From positions 1 through 64,000 of the forward strand of contig JAGAQA010000029.1 of the NCBI GenBank assembly GCA_017622995.1: a DNA stretch of 64,000 nt. Direction: 5' to 3'. The position numbers were made by a program, and so were the translations under genes. The DNA is from Oscillospiraceae bacterium. Its GTDB lineage: Bacteria; Bacillota; Clostridia; Oscillospirales; Oscillospiraceae. The notes under the pieces were generated by a model that did no database searches, was not told where the DNA came from, and saw only the letters and a program-made list of their open reading frames with translations. Positions 1-7,035 of the stretch are shown here, in pieces (the first letter of the stretch is position 1; every line of letters begins with the position of its first letter).

Positions 1-2
1 AC

Positions 3-800
3 GCGGCGGGAGATGTGTGTATCAAGCCTCTGCGTCAGGTGGTGACTGCCACCAGCGACGGTGCGCTTGCTGCTACGGAATTGGAAAAATATGTGGCGGC
101 AATGCAGAGGAAGACCGGCCTACGTGCCGATGCACCTTCTGTAAAGCAGAGAGAAACAACTGTCACAGTCGATACCCATGAATCTGAGGGCTCCGACGAA
201 CTGTTCACGAAAGAGATGCGGCAGCAGTTGGACACTGTCTTCACCCGAATGAAACAACCGCTTCTGCTGAAACTATATCTGGACAAGCGTCCGGTTTCGG
301 AAGAACTGGAGCAGTTTATCACGGCTCTCGTGGCACTTTCTGATAAGCTAACTATGGAAGTTACAGATAGACAGGCGTCAGAAACTTTTGCACCCAGTGT
401 AGAGGTGTGCCTAATCGATGGTACCCCAACCGGCCTTGCCTTTCACGGCGTTCCCAGCGGACATGAATTTACTTCCTTTGTACTGGGACTGTACAACACC
501 GCAGGCCCTGGACAGGCGTTGGATGAAATTACCCGGCAGCAGATCACAGCCATCACAAACGAAACGAATATGAAGGTCCTGGTCACACTGTCGTGTACCA
601 TGTGCCCCGACTTGGTGGTCGCTGCCCAGCGGATCGCTGCGGAGAATCCCAATGTGACGGCACAAGTATATGATGTTCGCCATTTTGAAAACCTAAAGGA
701 CCAATACAATGTGATGAGTGTGCCGTGCCTTGTTATCAATGAAGAAAAGGTATTGTTCGGAAAGAGAAATATCCAGCAAATTCTGGAACAGCTCAAGTAG
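3..800 (+). CDS. Thioredoxin reductase C-terminus fused to AhpF-like thioredoxin-fold domain (5' partial)
   Basis: The gene runs in from the left edge. Its first visible residues, AAGDVCIKPLRQVVTATSDG, are the conserved end of the FAD/NAD(P)H-binding thioredoxin reductase fold, so the true start lies outside the window. About 210 residues follow that resemble the double thioredoxin-fold domain of AhpF. They contain a redox CxxC in LSCTMCPDL and the cis-Pro motif SVPCLVI. In AhpF this domain precedes the reductase, whereas here it follows it. I infer a flavoenzyme that passes NAD(P)H electrons through its own CxxC to a peroxiredoxin or thioredoxin-like partner. No partner gene is visible downstream. 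The family call is firm; the electron acceptor is unknown. Confidence 0.85.
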   Translation, partial: AAGDVCIKPLRQVVTATSDGALAATELEKYVAAMQRKTGLRADAPSVKQRETTVTVDTHESEGSDELFTKEMRQQLDTVFTRMKQPLLLKLYLDKRPVSEELEQFITALVALSDKLTMEVTDRQASETFAPSVEVCLIDGTPTGLAFHGVPSGHEFTSFVLGLYNTAGPGQALDEITRQQITAITNETNMKVLVTLSCTMCPDLVVAAQRIAAENPNVTAQVYDVRHFENLKDQYNVMSVPCLVINEEKVLFGKRNIQQILEQLK

Positions 801-948
801 AGCATACTCTGTTTTATCAAGAGGTTGGCTTGCTTTTCGGCATTTCCGTTACGGCTTGTAAAGTAAAAACAAGGAAATCTGCAACTCTGAAATCCGAAAA
901 ACCGTTGGTATGACAGCGTTTTTTGAAAAGTCCTATAAGAACACTCGC

Positions 949-990
949 ACCAAAAACGGGTTATCCCATCCGGGATAACCCGTTTTTGGT
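949..990. terminator. 19-bp perfect hairpin, probable terminator
   Basis: Two 19-base arms (949-967 and 972-990) pair perfectly around a 4-base loop. The arms carry an A-run and a T-run, so the hairpin could stop transcription from either side. It lies 149 bases after the reductase stop codon. Confidence 0.6.
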
Positions 991-992
991 TT

Positions 993-1016
993 CCTGAGGA
1001 GGGGACTCGAACCCAC
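993..1016 (-). other. tRNA 3'-end-like fragment, possible attachment-site scar
   Basis: Read on the minus strand this stretch contains GGTTCGAGTCC, the classic T-loop core of a tRNA, followed by CCTCCTCA, which looks like an acceptor end. No D-arm, anticodon arm or matching 5' acceptor strand is found upstream, so it is not a complete tRNA. Such fragments are often left where integrases use the 3' end of a tRNA gene. It could equally be chance. Confidence 0.3.
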
Positions 1017-1030
1017 TTCTGCACTTCTTG

Positions 1031-1059
1031 TTGACTTTTGGTGCAATGTGGGTTATGCT
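1031..1059 (+). promoter_or_regulatory. Promoter of the toxin mRNA
   Basis: A TTGACT -35 box (1031-1036) and a TATGCT -10 box (1054-1059) are separated by 17 bases. The expected start near 1066 gives a leader of about 92 bases before the toxin start codon. Confidence 0.65.
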
Positions 1060-1158
1060 GTCGGTGGTGCTACCAGTAACGGTAGGCGGTTAGCCCCCAT
1101 TCTTCGGGGGTAACTTCTTGGCCCCCGAATCTCAGACTGAGAAAAGGGGGTGTTGCAG

Positions 1159-1242
1159 ATGGTTACATACTCCGACCTCATTCAGATCGGCATTTTAATC
1201 GTTGGCATCATCGGCCTGTTTTTACAGACAAAAAAGAAGTAA
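1159..1242 (+). CDS. Small hydrophobic type I toxin (holin-like toxin family)
   Basis: This 27-codon gene encodes MVTYSDLIQIGILIVGIIGL followed by a short Phe-Leu-Gln-Thr-Lys-Lys-Lys tail. That is one membrane segment with a lysine end, as in the holin-like/TxpA-type toxins of Firmicutes. A strong ribosome site (GGGGG, 1146-1150) lies 8 bases before the ATG. The leader contains CCCCC at 1094-1098 and 1122-1126 and GGGGG at 1106-1110, so the ribosome site can be masked or freed by alternative pairing. An antisense RNA with its own promoter overlaps the 3' end. By analogy with txpA/ratA the peptide would insert in the membrane and be toxic when the antisense RNA is lost. The function is inferred from architecture. 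Confidence 0.8.
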   Translation: MVTYSDLIQIGILIVGIIGLFLQTKKK

Positions 1243-1326
1243 CCGCCCCTCCGACCAAAGAGTGCGGTTACTTCTTGTAACAAATCCACTCGGGGTCTGA
1301 CCGTCTGCCGGTAGCACCCTCGTTAC
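1229..1326 (-). ncRNA. Antisense RNA antitoxin (RatA-like)
   Basis: A minus-strand promoter (1333-1361) should start an RNA near 1326. The RNA would run about 100 bases and end at a 13-bp perfect hairpin (arms 1264-1276 and 1234-1246) followed by six U residues. It would be fully complementary to the last codons and 3' end of the toxin mRNA, the arrangement of txpA/ratA. A 12-base stretch near its 3' end (CAAGAAGTAACC) also nearly complements the toxin leader at about 1109-1120. The exact ends are predicted, not measured. Confidence 0.7.
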
Positions 1327-1332
1327 ATCCCC

Positions 1333-1361
1333 ACTATACCCCAAAACACAGGTTTTGTCAA
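1333..1361 (-). promoter_or_regulatory. Promoter of the antisense RNA
   Basis: On the minus strand a perfect TTGACA (1356-1361) and a TATAGT (1333-1338) are separated by 17 bases. It is closer to consensus than the toxin promoter, as expected for an antitoxin RNA made in excess. Confidence 0.75.
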
Positions 1362-1518
1362 TGCTCCCGCCGCCACGGTGGGATTTTTTATTCTGTGGCG
1401 GATTCATCGGAGAAACGCAACAACACATTCCCGCGCAATACAGCCTGATCATCCCTTTGAATGCGGGTAGATCGGCTGCTGCCGGATTTGGCTGCCAAAC
1501 GGTGGGCACCTCGTTTCT

Positions 1519-4173
1519 TCATTCACTTTCCCGCAGTCGTTCCACAACGCTTTGTTTCGCGGCCTGGCGGTACATCACGGCGGGGATGGCGTATCCCAGC
1601 AGGGTGAAAACGGGAAGCGCCAGCAGGACGGGTATGATGGTAAAGTGTGCGCTGAAGAACCAGAACATGGTTTCCAGGAGACTGCCCGCCAAGGGATTGA
1701 GCGCAGTGGAAAGAATCAATGCGATACCGGCAGCGCCCAGGGCGTAGAACAGGCCTTCACAGACCAGCATGGTTTTTAACTGTTTCCCCGTCATACCCAC
1801 GGCCTGGAGCACCGCGAACTCCCGTCTGCGGGACAAAATGCCCGTCATGATGGCATTGAAGAAATTGAGAATTCCCACAATGCCGATGATGGCGCAGAGA
1901 AGGCCACCCAGCAGCAGGAACATGGTCTGGAAGCCCTCAAACTCCGCCCGGAGGGTTGCCTTGCTCTCGTACATCAGCCCGGACAGATCTCCGGCTGTCA
2001 ATTCGGCAAGATAGCTTTCGGCAGCCACTTCGGCGGCGGCATCCGGGGTATCGAACAGGTAAAACATGGGAATGGGCGGATGAAGGCTGTCCGCTGCCAG
2101 GCTGCTCACCGGCAGGACGAAACGGTAGCTCAGGTTGCCGTAGCGGTAGCTCATGGAGTGGGGCACAATCACATAGGCGCAGATGGTGTAATCGACATCA
2201 TAGCTCTGGGCAATGAAATACGCATAAAATTCCGGTGGAGTGTTTTCATTGCATTTTTCTCCGGTGCGTTTGTCGATGTAGTAGGCATCCTCCACATAGG
2301 TGATGGTCTGGGTGGAACCGATTTCCGGATAATGATCCAGATTCTCCACATTTCCATAGTCATCCGTAGAAACGGCTATGGCAATGGCATGGCTGTCCTC
2401 CCGGAACAGGGGGGCCAGGTCGCCCTCCACAACCGTCAGCTTTTCAAACAGGCTTTCGTCCAGTCCTTCGATCTGGGCGCCGGCGCCAACCAGCTCCTCC
2501 CGGCGGGCCATCATCGATAATTCAGTTTCCACGGTTTCCGGATGGCCGAAACGCGTCCTTCTTTCGCGCCATTCTCCCTCGGGCATCCAGCCAACAGCTC
2601 CGGATATTTTATAACCGCAGCCGGAGAGGGACTGGGAGGTGTTCGCTGCAATTTCCTCCATGGTTTCCCCAGAGAGGTAGCTTTCTGCGGTGTGGGAGTA
2701 TCGGAAATAGTCGGTGCTGCTGACGATAAAATCTGCGCAGGTCTGTTTTGCCAGATACTTCTCCATGTCAAAGCCACCGGTGAAGGTTACCAGCACATTC
2801 AGAAGCACCACGGACAGCGCAAGGGAGATTACCACAAGAATGGTCTTACTCTTGTTCCGTCCCAGATTGGCAAAGGCCATCTGGTGGACTTTGGCGCCCC
2901 GGGTGGCACGGCGCTTTTTTCGGGTTTGCACCATTTCCGTGTACTTTGTTGCTTCCACGGGAGAAACCTTTGCTGCAATCCGCCCAGGACGGGAACAGGA
3001 CAGCAGCACCGTAATCAGGGAGAACAACGCGGAAGTAAGGAAAATCAAGGGGGAGACGCTGATGGTTGTGATCCCGGCTCCAAAGGTGGTTCTTGCCATG
3101 ACCACCGGGGTCAGAACCGCGCCCACACCATAGCCCAGCAGCAGTCCCATGGGGATGCCAACGACGCACAGCAGCAGTGCCTGCTGGCGGATAATCCGGC
3201 GCAGCTGCCGGGGCGTAACACCGATGGTTTTCAGCAGACCATAGTAGCGGATGTCTCCGGTGACGGAAATCTGGAAGATGTTGTAAATAATCAGATACCC
3301 GGTGAAGATTACCAGCGCCAGAAACGCAAGGATGGCCAGTACCGTTGTGGCATTGATGCTTTCGCCCAGCTGGGCAGTGGTATAGCCCCAGTTGACACCG
3401 ATGCGGACTACATTTTCACTTCCGTCCTGCTCCCAGGTATACCCCAGGTCCCTGTCCACCTGTTCCATCTGTCCCCGGATATCCACGGCGGATGTCATCA
3501 TGACATTCAGGTCTGTGCGGAACGGGTTCATCCCGGCGGCGATGCCCTCTGCTTCCACCGCCTTCGCGTACTCCTGGGATACATTGATGTAATGGACGGG
3601 GCTGATATCGTCATATTCCCACCACCCGGTCAGGGTGAAGGTATCTGTTTTTTCGTAAGAGACTTGGTTTTTATCCCCTACGGTAAAGGTGAGCGGGATT
3701 TGGACGCCCAGTTTCGGTTCTATCCCCAGCAGCTTTAACGCACCTGTATCCATGGTGACTTCTTTTCCGCTTTGGGGCATATGCCCGGTGTCGGGCTGTG
3801 CAAAACTCCATTTGGTACAGTTTTCATCCATGAAGCTGATTTCGGCGGGGACTTTTGCGAACACGCCGCTTTCCATGATGCCGATACTCGTGCGCTGACC
3901 CACTGCTTTTACTTTCGGATGGGCAGCAATGGCCTGGGCCTGTTCGACCGTAACTTCCTTGAAGGTGCCATGGCAATAGCCGCCGACCTGACGGAAGGTA
4001 TACATTTCATAGCTGGAATTGATGGACATTGCCACCGTAAACAACGAGGTAAACAGCAGCGTAGTCAGCATGATGGCGGCAATGGCAATCAGGTTCCGTT
4101 TCCGGGCGGCAAGCAGTGTTTTGAAGCTCAGGCGGCGGATGCAGCCGCGGTTTTTCACGTTCATGCTGCTCAC
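1519..4173 (-). CDS. FtsX-like ABC transporter permease
   Basis: This 884-residue membrane protein has the FtsX/MacB permease layout. One membrane segment lies near residues 26-50, followed by a large extracellular domain. Three segments lie at about 275-392 and one near 441-463. A second large extracellular domain precedes three C-terminal segments (about 755-862). Its start overlaps the stop of the ATPase gene by four bases, so the two are translationally coupled. The family does not pump through a classical channel. It transmits ATP-driven movement to its outer domains to expel lipids, peptides or antibiotics. The two-component system upstream suggests a cell-envelope or peptide-stress response. 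The substrate cannot be read from sequence. Confidence 0.9.
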   Translation of the reverse strand: MSSMNVKNRGCIRRLSFKTLLAARKRNLIAIAAIMLTTLLFTSLFTVAMSINSSYEMYTFRQVGGYCHGTFKEVTVEQAQAIAAHPKVKAVGQRTSIGIMESGVFAKVPAEISFMDENCTKWSFAQPDTGHMPQSGKEVTMDTGALKLLGIEPKLGVQIPLTFTVGDKNQVSYEKTDTFTLTGWWEYDDISPVHYINVSQEYAKAVEAEGIAAGMNPFRTDLNVMMTSAVDIRGQMEQVDRDLGYTWEQDGSENVVRIGVNWGYTTAQLGESINATTVLAILAFLALVIFTGYLIIYNIFQISVTGDIRYYGLLKTIGVTPRQLRRIIRQQALLLCVVGIPMGLLLGYGVGAVLTPVVMARTTFGAGITTISVSPLIFLTSALFSLITVLLSCSRPGRIAAKVSPVEATKYTEMVQTRKKRRATRGAKVHQMAFANLGRNKSKTILVVISLALSVVLLNVLVTFTGGFDMEKYLAKQTCADFIVSSTDYFRYSHTAESYLSGETMEEIAANTSQSLSGCGYKISGAVGWMPEGEWRERRTRFGHPETVETELSMMARREELVGAGAQIEGLDESLFEKLTVVEGDLAPLFREDSHAIAIAVSTDDYGNVENLDHYPEIGSTQTITYVEDAYYIDKRTGEKCNENTPPEFYAYFIAQSYDVDYTICAYVIVPHSMSYRYGNLSYRFVLPVSSLAADSLHPPIPMFYLFDTPDAAAEVAAESYLAELTAGDLSGLMYESKATLRAEFEGFQTMFLLLGGLLCAIIGIVGILNFFNAIMTGILSRRREFAVLQAVGMTGKQLKTMLVCEGLFYALGAAGIALILSTALNPLAGSLLETMFWFFSAHFTIIPVLLALPVFTLLGYAIPAVMYRQAAKQSVVERLRESE

Positions 4174-4841
4174 CCCCGGTTTACAATCCGTCCGTCCTCA
4201 ATGCGGATGATCCGGTCGGCCAGCTGGGCGATTTCCTCGTTGTGGGTAATCATGACGATGGTCTGGGAGAACTTCTGGCTGGTGACCTTCAAAAGCCCCA
4301 GAACATCCTGGCTGGTACGGGAGTCCAGATTGCCGGTGGGTTCGTCCGCCAGGATGATTGCCGGAGCCGCCGCCAGCGCCCGGGCGATGGCAACCCGCTG
4401 CTGCTGGCCGCCGGAGAGCTGATTGGGCAGGGCATCCAGCCGCCCGTCCAGCCCCAGCGTCTTTACAATCTGCTGGATGAATGTTTCGTCCACCTTTCGG
4501 CCATCCAGCTGGATGGGCAGCACAATGTTTTCGTACACATTCAGCACCGGGACAAGATTGTAGCTCTGGAACACAAAGCCGATTTTTCTCCTGCGGAAAA
4601 TGGTCAGCGCTTCGTCCTTCAGTTCAAAAATGTTCTTGCCGTCCACAGTGACAGTGCCCTCCGTGGGCCGGTCCAGGCCGCCCAGCATATGCAGCAGTGT
4701 GGATTTTCCGGAACCGGAGGTGCCCACAATGGCAACAAATTCTCCGTTTTCCACGCTTAAGTTCACCCCGTCCAGCGCCCGGACTTCGGTATCGCCGGAG
4801 CCGTAGATCTTGCGCAGGTTTTTTGTTTCCAAGATGCTCAT
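4170..4841 (-). CDS. ABC transporter ATP-binding protein (MacB/LolD type)
   Basis: This 223-residue ATPase has a Walker A motif GTSGSGKST, the signature LSGGQQQRVAIARAL, a Walker B motif IILADEPTGNLD and the switch His in THNEE. This motif set is typical of the LolD/MacB/BceA group that pairs with FtsX-like permeases. The start at 4841 is chosen because GGAGG lies seven bases upstream; an in-frame codon further out has no ribosome site. It is the first gene of the ABC pair and overlaps the permease gene by four bases. A hairpin with a short U-run separates it from the kinase gene, so its expression may be partly uncoupled from the two-component genes. Confidence 0.92.
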   Translation of the reverse strand: MSILETKNLRKIYGSGDTEVRALDGVNLSVENGEFVAIVGTSGSGKSTLLHMLGGLDRPTEGTVTVDGKNIFELKDEALTIFRRRKIGFVFQSYNLVPVLNVYENIVLPIQLDGRKVDETFIQQIVKTLGLDGRLDALPNQLSGGQQQRVAIARALAAAPAIILADEPTGNLDSRTSQDVLGLLKVTSQKFSQTIVMITHNEEIAQLADRIIRIEDGRIVNRG

Positions 4842-4860
4842 AAAATGCCTCCAAAGGGAA

Positions 4861-4894
4861 AAAGTCTGTACTGTCATTTGACACTACAGACTTT
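4861..4894 (-). terminator. Attenuator-like hairpin between kinase and ABC genes
   Basis: Arms AAAGTCTGTA and TACAGACTTT pair, with a further GTCA/TGAC inside. On the minus strand the hairpin is followed by a short U-run. It lies only about 20 bases before the ATPase start, so it may set the ratio of regulator to transporter or mark a separate transcription unit. Confidence 0.55.
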
Positions 4895-4946
4895 ACAGGG
4901 GAAATCTTTCCACGTTCTTTCCGGAATCTAACAGTATTGAAAGATT

Positions 4947-5834
4947 TCATTTTCGGGGCAGATACAGAGAAAAGGTGCTGCCCTCCCCCATCTGAGAGCT
5001 GACCTTCACATAACCGCCCTGCCCCTGGGCGATTTGCCGCACCAGATACAGGCCGATGCCCACGCCTTCTTCATCTTTGTGCTTCGCGCCCCGGTAGAAC
5101 CGCTGGAACACCCTGGACTGTTCCTCCTCCGGGATTCCCGGTCCGGTATCACGGATATGAATGGCAGAGAACATGGGATATACGGAGGTACTTACGGTCA
5201 CACTGCCCCCAGGGGGTGAATACTTCACGGCGTTGTCCAAAAGGTTATAAACCGCTTCCTCCGTCCATTTCGGATCAAAGACCGCCTCCGCGTCCAGGGC
5301 CTCCATTGCTATGGAAATGTCCTTTGCCGCTGCCTTGGGCGCCAGCTGGGCGATTGCGGATTCCAGCACCGGCAGCAGGTTTGCCGGCACCGGGTGGAGC
5401 GCGATCACCCCGGATTCCAGGCGGGAGGTTTTTACCAGCGCTTCAATAAGGCTTTGAAGCTTCCTTGTCTGCCCCTCCAATGCATCCAGACAATCCCGGT
5501 TCCCGGGCTGCTCCGCGAGAAGCTGTGTATAGAGCAGAATGTTGGCAATGGGTGTTTTGGTCTGGTGGGAAATGTCCCCAATGAGGGCTTTCAGCTTTTC
5601 CTTTTCCGCGGCTACATTCCGGGCGGACACCGTGGACGCCGCAAGGTAATGGGCCAGCTTGCTTTCCAGTGCGGACAAAAGGCTCTCGTCAAAGCTGTCC
5701 TCCGTGAAATCCCCCTGCATGGCGATGTCCAGCATCCGGTTCAGGTTGTGAAGAATCCGCCGGGTGCGTCGGCGATACCATAATACAACTCCACCCGCCA
5801 GCAAAATGGAGGCCGCTAGGATTGCGTATGTCAT
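4947..5834 (-). CDS. Sensor histidine kinase, compact intramembrane type
   Basis: The protein has 295 residues and a single membrane segment at residues 4-20. A linker leads to the dimerisation box ISHQTKTPIAN (phospho-acceptor His90) and a GHKL ATPase domain with NLLDNAVKY, DTGPGI and GVGIGLYLV. It has almost no extracellular part, so it probably senses through the membrane or through the partner ABC exporter, as small kinases of BceS-like systems do. It lies one base after the response regulator gene and is transcribed with it. The catalytic boxes are all present. The stimulus is inferred only from the adjacent exporter. Confidence 0.92.
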   Translation of the reverse strand: MTYAILAASILLAGGVVLWYRRRTRRILHNLNRMLDIAMQGDFTEDSFDESLLSALESKLAHYLAASTVSARNVAAEKEKLKALIGDISHQTKTPIANILLYTQLLAEQPGNRDCLDALEGQTRKLQSLIEALVKTSRLESGVIALHPVPANLLPVLESAIAQLAPKAAAKDISIAMEALDAEAVFDPKWTEEAVYNLLDNAVKYSPPGGSVTVSTSVYPMFSAIHIRDTGPGIPEEEQSRVFQRFYRGAKHKDEEGVGIGLYLVRQIAQGQGGYVKVSSQMGEGSTFSLYLPRK

Positions 5835-5835
5835 A

Positions 5836-6507
5836 TCACTTCACCGCCCAGGTGTAGCCGATGCCGTACACCGTTTTCAAATATTGGGGGCTGGACGGCA
5901 TATCCTCCAGCTTGCTGCGCAGCCGTTTGACGGTAACGGACAGGGCGTTTTCGTCCACGAATTCTGCTCCGTCCGTCCAGATCCGGTCTACCAGTGTGGC
6001 ACGGGACAGGGTTCGCCCCCGGTTTTCCACCAGAACCCGCAGCAGCTTCTGTTCCGTCTTGCTCAGCTCAATGGGTTGCCCAGCTTTTCGGAACTCCATC
6101 CGGTCGAAGTCAAATCGGAAGCCGTCTATTTCCATGCAGGCAGATTTTGTGCCCCGCCGCAGCTGGGTATTGACCCGGGCCCGGAGCACCGCCAGAGAAA
6201 AGGGCTTGGTGATGTAGTCGTCCGCCCCGGATTCCAAGCCCGTAACAATGTCCATTTCCATATCATTGGCAGTCAGCAAAATCACAGGCAGGTTACCGGA
6301 CTGCCGAACCTGCTCCAGCAGCTCCAGACCGCTGCCGTCGGGCAGATTCACGTCCAGAATCAGCAGGTCAAACCGGTTCTTCTCCAACGCTTCCCGGGCC
6401 TGTGCCAGGGTGGCGCATAGCGTGATTCCTGTTTCCGGGCTTTGCAGGGCCAGACGGATGCCGTTTCCCAGGGCGGCATCATCCTCCAGCAAAAGGATTT
6501 TCTGCAT
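5836..6507 (-). CDS. OmpR-family response regulator
   Basis: The 223-residue protein has an N-terminal receiver domain with the acidic pocket LLLEDD and phospho-acceptor Asp52 in LILDVNLPDG, then a winged-helix DNA-binding domain ending in TVYGIGYTW. I start it at the ATG at 6507, which has AAGG upstream; a GTG three codons earlier is possible. It is the promoter-proximal gene of the regulator-kinase-ABC cluster. A direct repeat with 11-base spacing at 6574-6596 sits where an autoregulatory OmpR-type site would be expected. Its targets probably include the ABC pair. Confidence 0.93.
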   Translation of the reverse strand: MQKILLLEDDAALGNGIRLALQSPETGITLCATLAQAREALEKNRFDLLILDVNLPDGSGLELLEQVRQSGNLPVILLTANDMEMDIVTGLESGADDYITKPFSLAVLRARVNTQLRRGTKSACMEIDGFRFDFDRMEFRKAGQPIELSKTEQKLLRVLVENRGRTLSRATLVDRIWTDGAEFVDENALSVTVKRLRSKLEDMPSSPQYLKTVYGIGYTWAVK

Positions 6508-6573
6508 GACGAACACCTTCTTTCCTTTCTTTTCCTATCTTAACACAGAAAAAGCCGAAAGTCGATGTTCCTG

Positions 6574-6596
6574 TTTCTTAAGTCTTTCTTAGAGTC
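6574..6596 (-). promoter_or_regulatory. Direct repeat, candidate response-regulator binding site
   Basis: TTTCTTA occurs at 6574-6580 and again at 6585-6591, each followed within a few bases by GTC. The 11-base period matches head-to-tail binding by OmpR-family dimers. It lies 67 bases upstream of the response regulator start. Confidence 0.4.
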
Positions 6597-6615
6597 GGAG
6601 AGACCGACTGTTTTT

Positions 6616-7023
6616 CTATTCCGCCTGCCGGATCCCCACAATCCGGAAGAAGGGCACTTCCCTGCCGTCGGTGAGCACCAGGCCGCCTTCGTAGAGATCC
6701 AGCTTTTTTACATTCCCTTCTATTTCCTGAAAAGCGCCGCCTTCCTTTCGCCCGTCTTCCTGATATATGGTCAGAATCACCCTGGGCTGGCGGGACAGAT
6801 TCTCCGCAATGGCATTCAGCTCCCGATTCAGGGCTTCCTGGCTCTCCTCCGTGAGAAAGACCGGGCCCTGGGTCAGGCGGGCCGTCTCCTGAATCACCGC
6901 ATCGTAGCCCGTCAGGGCAGCAAAGGGTGCAAACTGGGCCGCCCGGTCCTCCACGCTCATTCTGGCCCGCTTTCCGGGCTGGGGCCAGGGCGTATTCAGA
7001 ATATCATCATACCGGTGGGTCAT
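6616..7023 (-). CDS. YolD-like family protein
   Basis: This 135-residue protein matches the YolD-like pattern, with the N-terminal RMSVEDRAAQFAPFAALTGYD and a C-terminal SH3-like stretch ending VPFFRIVGI. YolD proteins are encoded next to UvrX-type Y-family polymerases in Firmicutes, and here the gene follows the polymerase by 12 bases with an AGGAGG site. By co-occurrence it is thought to assist or regulate the error-prone polymerase; its biochemical role is not established. It should be induced with the polymerase from the LexA-boxed promoter. Confidence 0.88.
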   Translation of the reverse strand: MTHRYDDILNTPWPQPGKRARMSVEDRAAQFAPFAALTGYDAVIQETARLTQGPVFLTEESQEALNRELNAIAENLSRQPRVILTIYQEDGRKEGGAFQEIEGNVKKLDLYEGGLVLTDGREVPFFRIVGIRQAE

Positions 7024-7035
7024 CGTGTTTTCCTC

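Noticed and set aside
1005-1100. A complete tRNA gene on the minus strand around the T-loop-like motif
   Set aside because: No D-arm, anticodon stem or matching 5' acceptor strand could be found; only the 3' part is present.
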